Shown here piece after piece: positions 36,701 to 49,666 of a stretch of DNA of 64,000 nucleotides. The notes below the pieces were generated by a model. It saw only the letters and a list, made by a program, of their open reading frames with translations. It did not search any database and was not told the DNA's origin. Position 1 is the stretch's first letter. Each line of letters opens with the position of its first letter. Position numbers and translations under genes: made by a program. The DNA is taken from contig NC_079510.1 of NCBI RefSeq assembly GCF_030052815.1, positions 41,138,853 to 41,202,852 of the forward strand. Reading direction: 5' to 3'. The stretch comes from Hevea brasiliensis. Its lineage: Eukaryota; Streptophyta; Magnoliopsida; Malpighiales; Euphorbiaceae.

Positions 36701-39700
36701 GCTATTGCAATTGAGGATGTGAGAAGGGAGGTGAAAATACTAAGGGCCTTGACAGGACATAGCAACCTTGTACAGTTCCATGATGCATTTGAAGATTTTG
36801 ATAATGTCTACATAGTAATGGAGTAAGCTTGGAAAGCACACAATATTATTTAAATCATTTAATTTTGTGTGGCATGCTTATTATTAACTGAGTTAAACTT
36901 CTATCTCTTGGATGATTCAGATGAGGGTCATTGACACTGTTCCTGTTTGATTCCAAACCATTCCCCCTCTATTCAAGCATGAGGATGTGCTTCCTTAAAT
37001 TTTGTTTTGCTTCCTTAAATTTTGTTTATGTGGATATCTTTAATACAAATTGTTGCTAGGGTATATACTACTTGCCCACAGCTTTATGAGATTGTTGACC
37101 TTATGAAAGTTAATTAGTTATTATGAATTTTTCAGGTTATGTGAAGGAGGGGAGCTGCTAGATAGGATACTTTCAAGGTAATTCTTTTAGTAGTGGCTGT
37201 ATTGAAAATTTTAAGTTGCTCTGTATTTTCTGTGCCTTGTTCTAGCTTCTGACTAGCAAATTTTGTTACTCTTTCAGGGGTGGGAAATACTCAGAAGATG
37301 ATGCAAAGGGCGTCTTGGTGCAGATACTAAATGTTGTTGCCTTTTGTCATCTACAAGGTGTGGTGCACCGGGATCTCAAACCAGAGGTAAAACATATTTT
37401 TGTTATTTTTCTTTTCTTTTATAATAAGAGAATCACATGCATGCTGATAGTAAGGCTGTGCACGGTTCTCAGAGGTCCGGAACCGACAAGAACCATACTG
37501 AACCAAACTTTGATGCTTTGGTTCAATTTTGGTCTTTCACTAAGAATCGAACCAGAACTAAATAAAGAATCGAATTTATACATATGTTTTCTACTTTTTT
37601 TAAATGCATTATATACTTTCAATATATTTATATATTTATGTACAACTATGGACTAAATACAACCTAATATTATATTTCTTTTCTTTAAATTTTCTCAATA
37701 ATTTTATTTATAAATTCATTAAATTGCCTTATAATTTTTAATTATAATTGTATTATTATACTATATATATGTTTAATTCATAATTATATTTGTATCTTAT
37801 AGTTAAAGATTAAATAATTAATAAATAGCTAAAAGGTGTATTATATAATATACTTGGACTGTCATATTATATAATATGCTTAATCCTAATTTATATATAA
37901 TATGCTTAATCCTAATTTATATATGTACCTTATAATTAAAGATTATATAATTTAAAAATAACTAAAAGACATACTATATGATATATTATGTATTAATAAC
38001 TCCAATAAAAATTTTAATACTAATTCAAGTATGGTTTTTTATGGATATAATTGCATAAAATTATTTCAAGAACCGAGAATTGAATTAGAATTGCACTGAA
38101 CCGATCCAGAACCATGTTGAAATTTCAGTTTGGTTCCAGTTACCAGACAGACCCCGAACTGAAACTGCCAGTGAATACTTATGCGTGACTTAGATACTTT
38201 TTTCTTTCTTTATATTTCTTTACTGTGTTGTATTCTAAATTATCCACTTGTGTTATCAGAACTTTCTGTATACTTCTAAGGATGAGAATTCTCAGCTGAA
38301 AGTCATAGACTTTGGCTTATCGGATTTTGTCAGACCAGGTTTGTCTTTTTGGCAATTGAGTCACTACTTGCTTGTCCCACTTGACCTGGGGATCTTGGGT
38401 GGGTGGTTAACATCTGTGGTGGTTTGCAGATGAAAGGCTTAATGACATTGTGGGAAGTGCGTACTATGTGGCACCTGAAGTCCTTCATAGATCTTATAGC
38501 ACGGAGGCTGATGTATGGAGTATAGGTGTTATAGCATATATTCTATTGTGTGGTAGTCGTCCATTTTGGGCCCGTAATGAGTCCGGAATTTTTCGGGCAG
38601 TCTTGAAAGCTGATCCAAGTTTTGATGAAGCACCTTGGCCTTCTTTATCTCCGGAAGCAAAAGACTTTGTAAAACGCCTATTGAACAAGGACCCCAGGAA
38701 GCGAATGACTGCAGCTCAGGCCTTAGGTGAGTGCTTCAACTTCTCATATAAATAGGTGTCGATGTCATTGTTGGGAATCACCGTCACAATTTTTTGTTTT
38801 CAGGTCATCCCTGGATCCGGAATCATAATGATGTAAAAGTACCTCATGATATTTTAATTTTCAGACTCATGAAGGCATATATGCGCTCGTCATCTTTGCG
38901 TAAGGCTGCTTTAAGGGTGTGTATACATTTGTGATGACAAATAACCAGAAAATATCTGATTCTTTGTGTATGTTTAAAGTATCCATACTTCATCTTATAA
39001 TTAATGCCTTCTGATATTGGAGTTTCTGTTTTCTCATCTTGACAAATATTTTAAAATCTTTTGAATCTTCTCTTATTTTCCCACTGATAAAATTGATTAG
39101 AAGGCTTCCTGCTTTTAGACTAAGATCTAGTATAACAATGGAGGATTATCCGGACACACATCTTCCTAATTATTATAAGCATTAAGCTTTTTGTCACTGA
39201 CCTTCTAATTGACCTATCTTGTTTTTGGGTCTTACTTGCAGGCATTGTCTGAGACACTGACTGTGGATGAACTCTATTATTTGAAGGAACAGTTTGCATT
39301 GTTAGAGCCAAACAAAAATGGCAGCATAACCTTGGAAAACTTTAGAAAGGTCAGTATCCCTTCTCTATCGATCTCTCTTGCACATATGCACACATGCACA
39401 TGTGTGAGCAAGACACATACATATGCATTTTTGAGGTAGGATGATTGGATGATGGTAAATTTTGTGCATTCTTGTTTGGTGCAGGCTTTGATGAAAAATG
39501 CAACAGATGCAATGAAGGATTCACACATCCCTGATTTTCTCTCATCGGTAAGAACCAAGTTGCCTAATGTATTTGTGGGCTGCTCCCTATTTTATATGGT
39601 TATAGTCTTCTAGTTCAAATTTGTACCTACCTCTTGATTTTCATTTCTTGACAGCTAAATGCACTTCAATACAGAAGAATGGATTTTGAAGAATTTTGTG

Positions 39701-40507
39701 CAGCTGCATTGAGTGTCCATCAGCTGGAGGCACTTGATCGCTGGGAACAGCGTGCCCGTTCTGCATATGAAATTTTCGACAAGGATGGAAACAGGGCTAT
39801 CGTCATTGAGGAGCTTGCTTCTGTAAGTTGAAATTTTCTTGCATGTTGGGGAATTCCAACAAGTTTTATTTTGATATCCTGTTTCATATACTTGGAACAC
39901 AACAAAAACCTCAACGGATCTGATAGTCTATACTCTATAAGCTGATATATTGTCAATTATCAGTTCGTAACATTACTTTCAAAAATGTGATTTTCACAGT
40001 ACTTGGAAGTTGACCACTGTTAAAGGAAAAAAAAATAATAATGGGTCCTTTTTTTTTTTTTTTTTTTTTTGTATATGCTTTTTGACCTAGCTTGCAACCA
40101 ACTAGGGTTGTTGTGAAGGGTGTCTCCATTGCTTGATTTTTATCATACCCTGATTGCCATAGTGCAACTGCAGTTTTATAGGGCTGCTGCTAGATTTGTC
40201 CACTTACAAGATCATCCAACATTGTAAATTTACCTCGTTGGAGTTGGCAACTTATGAGGGATGTTCATGTCCATGTATTGATTTTCTGACAAATTGGTGC
40301 AGAAGAACTGTACTTATTTGGAACAAAACTAGACTCATTGACTTTGAAATATTTTTGATGATTCAGGAACTTGGACTTGGCCCCTCTATTCCAGTTCATG
40401 CAGTTCTCAATGACTGGATAAGGCATACTGATGGACAACTTAGCTTCCATGGATTTGTCAAATTGTTGCATGGTATGTCCAGCCGAACCGTGGCAAAGGT
40501 GCAATGA
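33711..40507 (+). CDS. CRK: CDPK-related protein kinase (CRK), 11 exons, 594 aa
   Basis: Ser/Thr kinase of the CDPK-SnRK superfamily. Exons: 33711-34244, 36692-36822, 37136-37177, 37278-37386, 38260-38338, 38430-38726, 38804-38916, 39242-39349, 39485-39547, 39655-39822, 40367-40507. All are GT-AG and the frame closes at TGA. MGTCTSK carries Gly2 for N-myristoylation with Cys4 for possible palmitoylation, so plasma-membrane anchoring is expected. A Pro/Ser-rich variable domain (10-90) ends in the family word [13 protein letters not shown]. The kinase domain runs about 142-401: GRGHFG loop, VAVK Lys172, HRD Asp268, DFG Asp289, APE 313-315. The C-terminal EF-hand-like region ([13 protein letters not shown]) is degenerate, as in all CRKs, so direct calcium activation is not expected. 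Length is normal for the family (about 575-606 aa). Intron 1 is 2.4 kb. Confidence 0.96.
37450..38175. mobile_element. Degenerate GGTTC-rich insertion in CRK intron 4
   Basis: The intron between 37386 and 38260 is enlarged by AT-rich sequence bounded by GTGCACGGTTC and GAACCGACAAGAACC on the left and by GAACCGAGAA, GAACCGATCCAGAACC and TTGGTTCCAG on the right. This is the same look as the element at 261-769. Inside, TATAATATGCTTAATCCTAA is repeated in tandem (about 37865-37915). Exact ends and a target-site duplication were not found. Confidence 0.4.
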
Positions 40508-41277
40508 AAACCAGATGAAAGTTAACCTTCCTTGGCCAGTCAATTAAATAAGATGCATGAGATACGTTAGGTTACATGCACCCTTGAGCGCAGATTATGA
40601 GAGCCTTCAGTCTCATGCTGATTATGGAAAGGGTAAGAAGTGAATATGATTTGCTGTGATAGCCATTTGCCATTGGTTCATTTTAAATATAAAGCGAGCG
40701 CTGGCATTGTCTTGTAAAGGTATAGGTTAGTCTTGGCCTAAACAGGTAAAAAGATATTTTTCTTGTTACCACTATACATGTTCCATTTCCATTGGTTCTC
40801 CAAATTTTGCAACTTTGGTTAACCAATATAGTGGGTTATGAATGCTTGTTTTGCCTGAAATCCAAATCCAAGATGATTGGCTTTTGCTAGTAGGTGACCA
40901 AGTTGACTTAGGAAATTGTATATTTTAGGAAAATTATAGCCGCAATGAAGGGTGAAAAAAAAAAAAAAAGAATAATAGCCCAGGAGAGGGATTCTTCCCC
41001 TCCAAGGACTCCTTGCCTTTGGGAATCCTGTGGCACAATCAAAATCCGTAGAATAATTATTATATTCATCAAGAGGAATGGTGTGATGAGCTTTCAACAA
41101 CAATGATTTCTTTTTCCACCTAATTTCCATTATTCTCCTTACCATCCTCTCCTGTGACCAACAGTTGTTCATGGAGAGCTAGGAGGTGATAATTTGGTGG
41201 AATTAATATATAAAATCCAAGTGAGCGCGCTGGTTTTAATGATTTTAGCCTGCTCTGTAGCGGACGCTGTCTAGATG
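40508..41277. other. 3' flank of the CRK gene
   Basis: 3' UTR of the kinase followed by unclassified sequence. No gene seen. Confidence 0.4.
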
Positions 41278-41678
41278 ATAGGAGCGAAGACAAAAGCAAG
41301 GGTACGATGCAAACAGTAATTGATCCTTTATGAACCATCCTTGTTCAACCAACAGAAGTTTGACCTTATGCCCCCAACTTCACAACGTTACTCTCTCTCT
41401 TTCTGTGTGTGTGTGCACGTGCATGTGGGGTTATCCAACTCGATTATAGAAATTTAGATATTGTGGTTTGGCCCATAAAAATTACCCAAGGTCTCGTTTA
41501 TCAGTACAATATCAACAAGGTCATTCCTTATTTTTATTTTATTTATTTATTTTTTCACTATGCTAAATGCAACTTCATTATCATATAATTAAAAACTGAT
41601 TATTAAGCCTTGCTCTCTTATGAATATACATATAAAATACATTGAAGAGCTTAACTTGTTGATGGTGTACTGCAGCAA

Positions 41679-42052
41679 TCAATTCCACAGCTTTCTACCG
41701 TGCCTTGACAAATGATTATCACCCTTCCTGTTATGACCATCTGGTGGTGACTTGTGATCACCTGGACCGGTTTTATTTTCCTTGAATTTTTCATTCCCAC
41801 CACTCTTCTTCTCTCCTGTTAAAAAAAAAAAAAGAAAAAATAATAAATATATAAGAACTCACGTTAAATAAATTAATGGTTACATATTTAACAAACTGAA
41901 AAAATAAAAAAAATAAACTCTCGCTCACTGGGATTCGGAACTTGGGTTTGATCATCAGCCATAACTGTTCCCGATGGAGGAAACACAAGTAAAAGCAAGA
42001 TTATCATCGAAACAATAAGTAACCCACGGCACCTGCAGCTGCAGCCAACCAT
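41679..42052 (-). CDS. Small secreted peptide precursor, copy A, 2 exons, 86 aa
   Basis: Not a family I recognise. Exon 1 is 41929-42052 and exon 2 is 41679-41815, joined in phase 1 across a 113-bp GT-AG intron (CCCA|GTGAGC ... AACAG|GAG). The N-terminus MVGCSCRCRG is followed by a Leu/Ile/Val core (about 11-24) and a likely signal-peptidase site after TVMA, before DDQTQVPNP. The mature part is hydrophilic and basic: a Lys/Glu/Asn spacer (REKKSGGNEKFKEN), then a C-terminal region with SPPDGH, GDNHLSRHGRKLWN and the stop. The layout of signal peptide, variable spacer and conserved C-terminus is that of plant peptide-hormone precursors. Paralogues at 51343 and 55797 share the exon structure, both splice sites and exon 2 length (137 nt). 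CRCR repeats one residue pair relative to B and C. Confidence 0.8.
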
Positions 42053-42137
42053 TTTCTTTTTAAAAAGAATTCACTTAAATAAGATAAATGTGTATATAGC
42101 TTCTGTATCCTGCATTAGAAGTTCCTGCTTTGATATG

Positions 42138-42145
42138 TATATATA
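42138..42145 (-). promoter_or_regulatory. TATA box of peptide gene copy A
   Basis: On the minus strand, CTATATATA about 86 bp upstream of the ATG. It is conserved at 51766 and 56219 in copies B and C. Confidence 0.6.
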
Positions 42146-43524
42146 GGGTAGAGGATAAAAATGAAATTGTGAATTAATTAGAAGGAAATTACTTGTTACC
42201 GTCTTACAAATGGATAATAACACTCCCTGATCCTACCGGAAAATATATAGCTTTTTCCACATTCCGTAATGTGGTGGAGCTCAACCAGCAGCAGGTGAAT
42301 GCATTGGCACCCACGAAGATGGAAAATGCATGAGAAATACTATGACGACTAACTTTGGATATATTATATTATTTTTTAGTGATGGACTTAATTTTCATTG
42401 AAATTTAAATTTAACTACATTTTTTTAAGGATTAAATTTAAGTATATTTAATATTATGCTATGTATATGTTTAGATGGAAGGATTTGATATAGATTTTGA
42501 TTTTATCTCATATATAAAGTTAAAACTAAAAATTTAAAATAATTATCTATATCTTGTTATTTCAAATCTATTCTACAACAATCAATATATCGATTTTATA
42601 TGATATCATAATTTTTTAGATAAAAATATAAATTTTAAATCAAACATTTAAAATTTATATTTTGAATCTAAACACAACCTTTTTGTACATTGAAACTTTT
42701 TATAAATATATGATAATGTAATATTAATGGAAATAATTTGCGCCTTCAATTTTTGGTGTAAAATGGATAAATAATTACGTTAAAATATATATTTACTGAA
42801 TTTTTTAAAAATAATTGGCTTCGATAATATGAACTCTCACAGTTTTGCAAAGACAATTTCAATATCACTCACTTAGAATACTCAGAATAAGCCCATGTAT
42901 ATTCAAATCTTTGTTCTACTTGATTCTCAATAATTTTTTGTACTAATAAAATTTAGAGAGACTAAAAGAGAAAAAAAAAAGAAAAAAAATGAAAGTAGTA
43001 TATATGATTTGAATAACTCATTTATATTTATAGAGAATGAAAAATCATGACACCTTTCTAGACAGACGTATTTATCTATTTGCAACAAACACAACTATTT
43101 ATTTTAAATTAATACATCTTCTAATAAATGTGACTGTTTGTATGTAACGATATGTATGTTTATAATAAATATCTATTATGATACATTTTTTAACAGTTGT
43201 AACTGTTTATATATAATAAATATGTTTATTTATTAATAGACATATTTATTATAACACATTTCCAAATAATCGTGACTGTTTGTATATAATAGATATGTTT
43301 ATTTATTAGCAGACATATTTATTTGTTAACAAACACATATAATTATAATTTAAATAATTATTTTATTTTACACATATATGTGCTTAGTGTCATCACAAAT
43401 AATATATATCTATATATATATAATTATATATATTTCATTTCTTTTCTACTTTTTTTTTTTTGTATTTTAAATTTGTGAAAATTTTTTCTTTTTACCATAT
43501 AAGCTATTTATAAAAATAACTCTA

Positions 43525-43762
43525 AGAGCCTGTTTGGCATTGCTGTTAAAACTACTGTTGAAAAAAATAACTTTTTTAAATATATTAGTTAGAGAGTATT
43601 AAAAAATAATTAAAAATTAAATTTGATCAGTTTTAGTCATAAGAACACTAAAATAATAAAACAGTTTTTTTCTTAAAACTGTTTTTCTCAACAGCATCTA
43701 AACTAATACTTTTATTCAAAAAAATATTTTCAAACTCTGAAACTCAATGCCAAACAGAGTTT
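43525..43762. mobile_element. hAT-like MITE, about 238 bp
   Basis: Terminal inverted repeats CTGTTTGGCATTG (43530-43542) and CAATGCCAAACAG (43745-43757), a perfect 13 bp. Inner complementary words such as TGCTGTT and AACAGCA lie at both ends. There is no coding capacity. The CTGTTTGG ends are common among plant hAT-derived MITEs. The exact outer ends and the 8-bp target duplication are unclear. Confidence 0.7.
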
Positions 43763-44587
43763 AATTCCACGGAGGATAAATTATAATGTTTTAAAATGTC
43801 AGCACCTCATCCAGTTGCGAAATTGCACCCCTACATCCCTTCACTTCGCCAACAAGGAAACGAAGGTGCATATCCCTTTACTATTCCCTCACCGCTCCTT
43901 TTCTTTTTTGTTTTGTCCTTTCAAGCCTCTTAATTTCTGCAATCTTTACCTAAAAATTATTTTTTCTTTTTTATTTTTTAAAAATCCCTTTCCCATTAGC
44001 TTCTTTCCGGCCATATCTAATAAACAAATATTAGACTGTAATGCAATTAATTTTATTTTTAATCACCACCACTATTTTCATTATTATACTTATTGTCATC
44101 AGTATTGTTATCTCATCTCCATTAATTATGAGAACCAAATTCTTGTCCCTTGACATGGAATGGAATGATGGTCTGATCTTGATTTACTTCCAATTTTATC
44201 TTTATTTATGGCAAAATTTCGATGCTCCTCACCATCCACATCTGGACAAGAAAATTATAAACAATATTTAAGCCTAATCAAGTAGTTCGTAGAATTGGCA
44301 TGAAACTTAATTAAATATGAAATTTCAAATTGAATGATTATTCAAAATTGAGGAAAATGGTATACGTAATCTATAAATAAACGGTAAAAAAAAAAAAATC
44401 TTGAGTTGTTTCAGAATAGGGCAGAAATTAAAGAACCATTAATGGAATAACATATATAAAAACTAAAATACACTCACTGGTGCTGGGGATTTTAGGCTGT
44501 TTAGCCGTGTATGGAGCTTAACTCCACTTCAATAAATATTTATGAAGCACTTTTGTTTTATGATATTGAGATTGATTAATATTATAT

Positions 44588-45430
44588 TGATAAAATGAAT
44601 TTGTTTCTTTTTTCGGGAAGTAATTTAGCTGTCTCACAGCTTACGATTGCATAGGTGTACCAGATATTAAGGATATCACATGGGATTGCACTCTAACTTC
44701 TTGGATCAAACGATTGTGGGAACTGCGCTCTAACTTTTCGAATCAAATGATTGTGGAAACTGACTCTACTGTATGCAGCTTTGTCATTTTCACGAATAAC
44801 AAGTAATTAAAGGCAAGTGAACTGAAATTGCATGTTTTGATTGCTCAAAAAGAAAGTATAAGGCTTGAAATTAAATAAAAGAATTTTGAAAAAAATAAAA
44901 GACTGATAAAATAAAAATAAAAAACTGCTAGAGTCTGATTGAGTTATTGTTGTTGATGTTATTGGGGGCTTTCACGTTGCAACATATCTGATTCTTATAG
45001 CTTTCCTTGCAGGTATCCGAAAGACTTTGGAAGACACTTTACCACGTTTTGCAATTACTAGTAATTACCTGCCCGCTCTTTAGAGCTGCTTAGAATTGCT
45101 ACCAACTTCCCTCTTTAAGATAACCATCCATTAACTACTATATATTTAATTATTAATTATCTCAGACCATAAATTAATTACATTAATAAAATAAAATTAA
45201 TTAAATTAACTTCACAAAAAATTAATTTAATTAATTCTTTAAGATAACAGCTAAATATTTAATTATTACCAATTTCCTTCTTTAAGGTAACCATTCAATA
45301 ATCACCGGTTATTTAAGTATTAACTACCATATATTTAATTATTAATTATCTTATACTATAGATTAATTAAATTAATTTCACAAAAAAATAATTTAATTAA
45401 TTCTTAGGCCTAAAAATAATGACTAAGCCA
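44588..45430 (-). repeat. 3' LTR of the gag-only element
   Basis: Direct repeat of 49667-50290. It is longer because a TTAATTATTAA-type segment with AACTACTATATATTTAATTA is duplicated inside it (about 45120-45400). The right limit is uncertain by some tens of bases. Confidence 0.7.
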
Positions 45431-47406
45431 TTCTAGGCCCATAAGAATTGATTCTAGCTTATCTCTTTGCTGTTCAAAATTTAAAAATAATCCAGAATCT
45501 CTTGTGATCTTCTCCAGAATTTGAAATTTAAGCCAACTCTATCTAATAAGAGTTCAATTTCCTATAGAACTCTAATATCTGCAAATTACAATTCTCATAG
45601 AGTTTTAATTTTTGCAAACTTCTTAATTACTGTAGATTTATCTTTCCAATTTCCATACTCATCATTAAAAGAAACCATCATCTTCCTTCCTATTCCTTTC
45701 TCTCCCTCTCTTTCTTTTTCTTTCTCTTCCTTTCTTTCCCGTCGGTGCGCTCCTTTCACTGTACAATTACCTTCACCGTTTGACTACCAGCTCCGATCAC
45801 CAGCCACAACACGATCCTCCTCCAACCTCTATTCACAGTTGCGTGGCTCTTTCCTTGATTTTTGTTCAAGCAAGCTCCCTTTTATTGCGTAATTCTTGGT
45901 TATCGAATGTTTATCACCATTGCACTTCCATCGGTGGTGCTATCCCTTGCTAGCTAGCACTCCTTACTGGCAATCCAAGGTTCAACCACCCCTCTTTACG
46001 ACGTGCATTTTCCTATCAATCTTCATTTTTGGGTACCATTACCATACACCATTTCTTTGACAGTAATTTTGCCATGGATTGGTCGAATCTTGAATGAGTC
46101 TTGTTGATTTTTAATGGGTTTAAGAAATTTGCAGATACCTGTTTATTACTCAAGTACCTACACTACTTGCTGCAGTATGATGTTAAGCCCTTGTACATTG
46201 AACTACATGTTGGTACCTATGCTTTTTGCTTGACTATTGTTGATTGGGAGTGCTCATTTGATTATGTCTCTTATATTTGTAGAGATAGCATTAGACTTTC
46301 CTTCTGGTTCATAAGTATCGGTTGGTACGCAAGCACCTGTCTAGGTACCTACCACTTCATAGATACCTACAGCTCCGTAGGTACCATTGATGGTACTATA
46401 GGTTTCTCCTATCAGTAGTGGTGTTCCTGGGTTGAGTGCTATGCCTAGTACCAACTTGTTTTCTCACACAACTGGAGGTAATTTCTAGAATTTATTGCTA
46501 TATATGTGAGCTTCTATAGTTTTTGTTTGATCATTGTGTTGAAGATTAACTAAATATTAAAAAGTTAATTTTCTAGATGTTTGTATTACAGAGGAGACTA
46601 TCAAAATCTTTACTGACCATGTACCTTTGTTGACCCATAGGTGTCTCTATAGGTGCCTCTATAGGTACCTCTAAAAGTACCTGGAGCCTGGTACCTTTAC
46701 AAGTACTTCTACAAGTACTTAGCCTTCATCCGCTCTTGTTAAGGTTCTTATAAGCACCTATGGTCTCCTAAGACTACTGTATAGTTGGAGAGCTAATTTC
46801 CTCAAGTGCTTTTCATAAGTGCCGACATCAAATACTGGGGAGTTGTCTACCAACCTTGTTCTAGAGCTACTTATTAACTCCAAGCTTTCTCCAAGAATTT
46901 TTTTTCTGCATGTTGTAATCGTTATGTCTTAATGTAATAAGTTTAGTATACATATAAATACTTAGATATTTATTGAATAATAAGTCGTGTTTTAGCTTTT
47001 ATTTATGAATAAAAATGGCCATAAAGCCTATTTGTTACATTAACCTTCTATCTACCTGATAACATGTGAATGAATGCTATAATATATTAGCAATTATATC
47101 AGCTTTGTCTTTACATTAATTGCAAGGATCCTAAGAAAAAGCAGTGCGATTGGCTATTTGAGGCTACGAGATCGACCTAGGAAAGGCATGAATCGGATTG
47201 AGGTGCTTCTTTATGCTTGGTGCTTCCCCATTTGGCCTCTTATAAGGCACGATGGCTAGAGGCTTGACACACTCTTCTATAGGGGATTCATCATGAACAC
47301 TTCATTTCTCTTCCTTAAAGGACCTATGGTCAGAAGATATAACAGTCCTTATGCTAATGGCATGGGCCTTTCCTAGGGAGTTATGGGCTAGTGCCCCCTA
47401 AGTCCT

Positions 47407-49503
47407 TTAGTGTGTCTTCTCTGTAAGGAGTTGAATTGGACTCAAGGCCACATCATAGTATTGGAAATGCTGGTACCTTGGTGTTTCTAGGAGGGTACCA
47501 TATGATGAGTCCAAGTGCAACTTCCTGAGTTCTTTGATAACTACTTTGAGATCTATGCTAGCTGTGTTAACAAAGGCTCTTGGAAAGAAAGGATCCTTAT
47601 ATAGCAGCACATTTTCCTTCTTCTCTGGGAACTTAAGAACTCCCTTATTGATGCAGTCCTGTATCACATTCCTGAAAGCCCAACAGTTATTAGTACTATT
47701 GTCCTAGAAATCATGATACTTATAATAATCTCTTCCCTTCATCTCTTCTTTGGTTGGAAGCTTATGGCCAGGAGGGAGATTAATGAACTTTTCCTTCAGC
47801 AGGAAGTAGAATATCTCCTTAGTTTTACTGGTATAAAAAACGTACTGGAGGGGCATACTTGAAGTAGATTGTGGCTTCCTCTGTGGGGCTGTCTTGTTTA
47901 GAACACTCAAGGCAGGACCAACATAAGTACTAGTAGTTACCCGGTCAATTATAGCAAGTTTATGATCATTTACTTCTTGATAGTAGGTTCCTATAGATGT
48001 TCTCTTTCGGTGTGACTCTTTTATCAGTAGCTCCTGGTACTTAGCTACCTTGGTAGCAAGTTTACAGAAGTTACTGAAATCCAAATCCTGGAACTTCTTT
48101 CTCAACTTGATGTCCAACCCTCGTTGGGCCATATTCACATACTCGGTCTTTAGTAAGAACATTTTGCACCTGTTCCTCATCTTCTTGAATCGAGCAATAA
48201 AAGCATCAGCTGATTCTCCCACCCTCTGTGTCATTCTTGATAGTTCAGCAACACACACTTTTGGCTTAGCTCTAAAGAACTAAGTATAAAATAGCCTCTA
48301 CCATTCCTGTTAGGAATTCATAGAATTTTTGGAAGGGCAGAATACTAAGTAAAAGCAGTACCAATAAGAGAATTTGGAAATAATCTCATCTTGTAACTGG
48401 CAAAATTCTCATAGTTCACCAGTTCACCACACTGAATGGTGAAACTTGCCATGTGTTCCAGAGTCGACTGTCTATCTTATCCTAAAAAGACACTAAAGTT
48501 CAGGATGCAGTACCCTCTTAGATACAGGTTCTCCCTATCAATATGTCTGGATATGGTTTATGGAACTCTGGTTGGCCAATTTGTCTAAGGCTAGTACCAT
48601 ACAGCTCCTGCACAGTGTCTTTAGTACCATCATAGTCACCTGGGGTGTAGCTGGAATGGCAGGCACTTTGACTGTGGGAGCTGGTAACTGAGGCAAAGGT
48701 GCTGGTACTGGTTAAGATATTTGCAAAGTAGACATTGTAGTCCCTTTAAAGTTTTTGTCCCCTGAGCCAAAAGTCACTTGAGGCATTTGCATTTGCTGCT
48801 GCTAGAAAGCTAGTACCACTTAAGGACCTGTAACTGCTTTTACATCATAAACACTAAGGTGAGTGACTGGGTTAGTGTTACTAACAATTTGGATAGGAAC
48901 AATAGTTTTGTTGCTGGGGTGGCTAGGTTGAACCCGTGTTCTTGTTTGGCTAGCCACCTGTTCTTCTCTTTTGTGGGGTGGTTGATACCTTTCCTCACTA
49001 TTGGCATAACTTCTATCAGCACTGTCATGGGGGGTATGTGCTTAAGATTGTCCCCTGAGCTTGTTACCACCTCTGGATGCCATGTCAGATTCTGTTGGCT
49101 TAGGGAATTGGCCATCAGAGAATACTAAAACTGGTGAATTAAGTTTATCAACTACTTTCTCCATGCTTACATCCGTTCTCTCCACTGATTGGTTAAGAGT
49201 TCCTGACCACTGTTCCATGTCTTTCGTCAAGACATCAGTGATGGTCAATACAAGAGTTTCTAATGAACTAAGAATTCATTTGCAAATCTCATCTCGCCCC
49301 TGAATTGGGTCCATAGACAAGGTACGTATAGTTTCTGCAGCAATTAGATTTTGAATTTCTTCTTCTTTAGGGCCTGACCTCCTTTCAAGGCATTCAATCA
49401 TGAGAGGAACTTGCACATTCAGGCCTTCTTCAGTAGGACTTCCTTCCATGTCCTGAGATCCTACAATTTCTTTGCCAAGACCGCTTCTGGTTTTTGGAGG
49501 CAT
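47407..49503 (-). pseudogene. Retrotransposon gag, several stops and frameshifts
   Basis: The start is probably the ATG at 49503 (MPPKTRSGLGKEIVG), just downstream of the 5' LTR. The retrotransposon gag core is seen at 47704-48258 (ELSRMTQRVGESADAFIARF, KMRNRC) and continues in the same frame to 47407 across one TAG at 47704-47706. Around that stop lies a zinc-knuckle-like motif (DYYKYHDF ... DNSTNNCWAFRN) whose first Cys is Tyr. The section 48259-49275 is open only in pieces, in more than one frame. The family resembles gag of non-chromovirus Ty3/gypsy elements. It is not expected to make a full protein. Confidence 0.8.
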
Positions 49504-49666
49504 GATGTTGCCTGTAAAAAATGAAAATGATAACATTAATATCGAATGAAATGAGACCTTGGTCTTATTGGGCGTGTCAAAAATTATTTTTAATTTTTGG
49601 TGAAAAATAGTGGAAATTGGTCTAGAGCAATGTTTTGACATTGTGGGAGATGTATTCCACACAACG

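Larger units (their letters stand above)
41278..44060. repeat. Segmental duplication, copy A
   Basis: Direct-repeat unit shared with 50560-54480 (B) and 54830-58150 (C). Matching landmarks: ACAAAAGCAAGGGTACGATG (41290 and C 55229), AACGTTACTCT with a TG-rich run, the peptide gene, the TATA region, and a distal block with GGAAACGA, TTCCCTCA and CGCTCCTTTT (43853-43900). Copy A carries a private MITE at 43525-43762. A retroelement separates it from B. Confidence 0.8.

Noticed and set aside
43815..44271. Plus-strand frames of 112 and 76 aa, with similar frames at 53283 and 57635
   Set aside because: They arise from the duplicated C-rich block. The three copies do not keep a common reading frame or length, so I treat the block as non-coding.
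46101..46418. Plus-strand 105-aa frame (Tyr/Phe/Leu-rich)
   Set aside because: It is antisense within the gag-only retroelement, lies over the GGTACC-word cluster, and has no domain.
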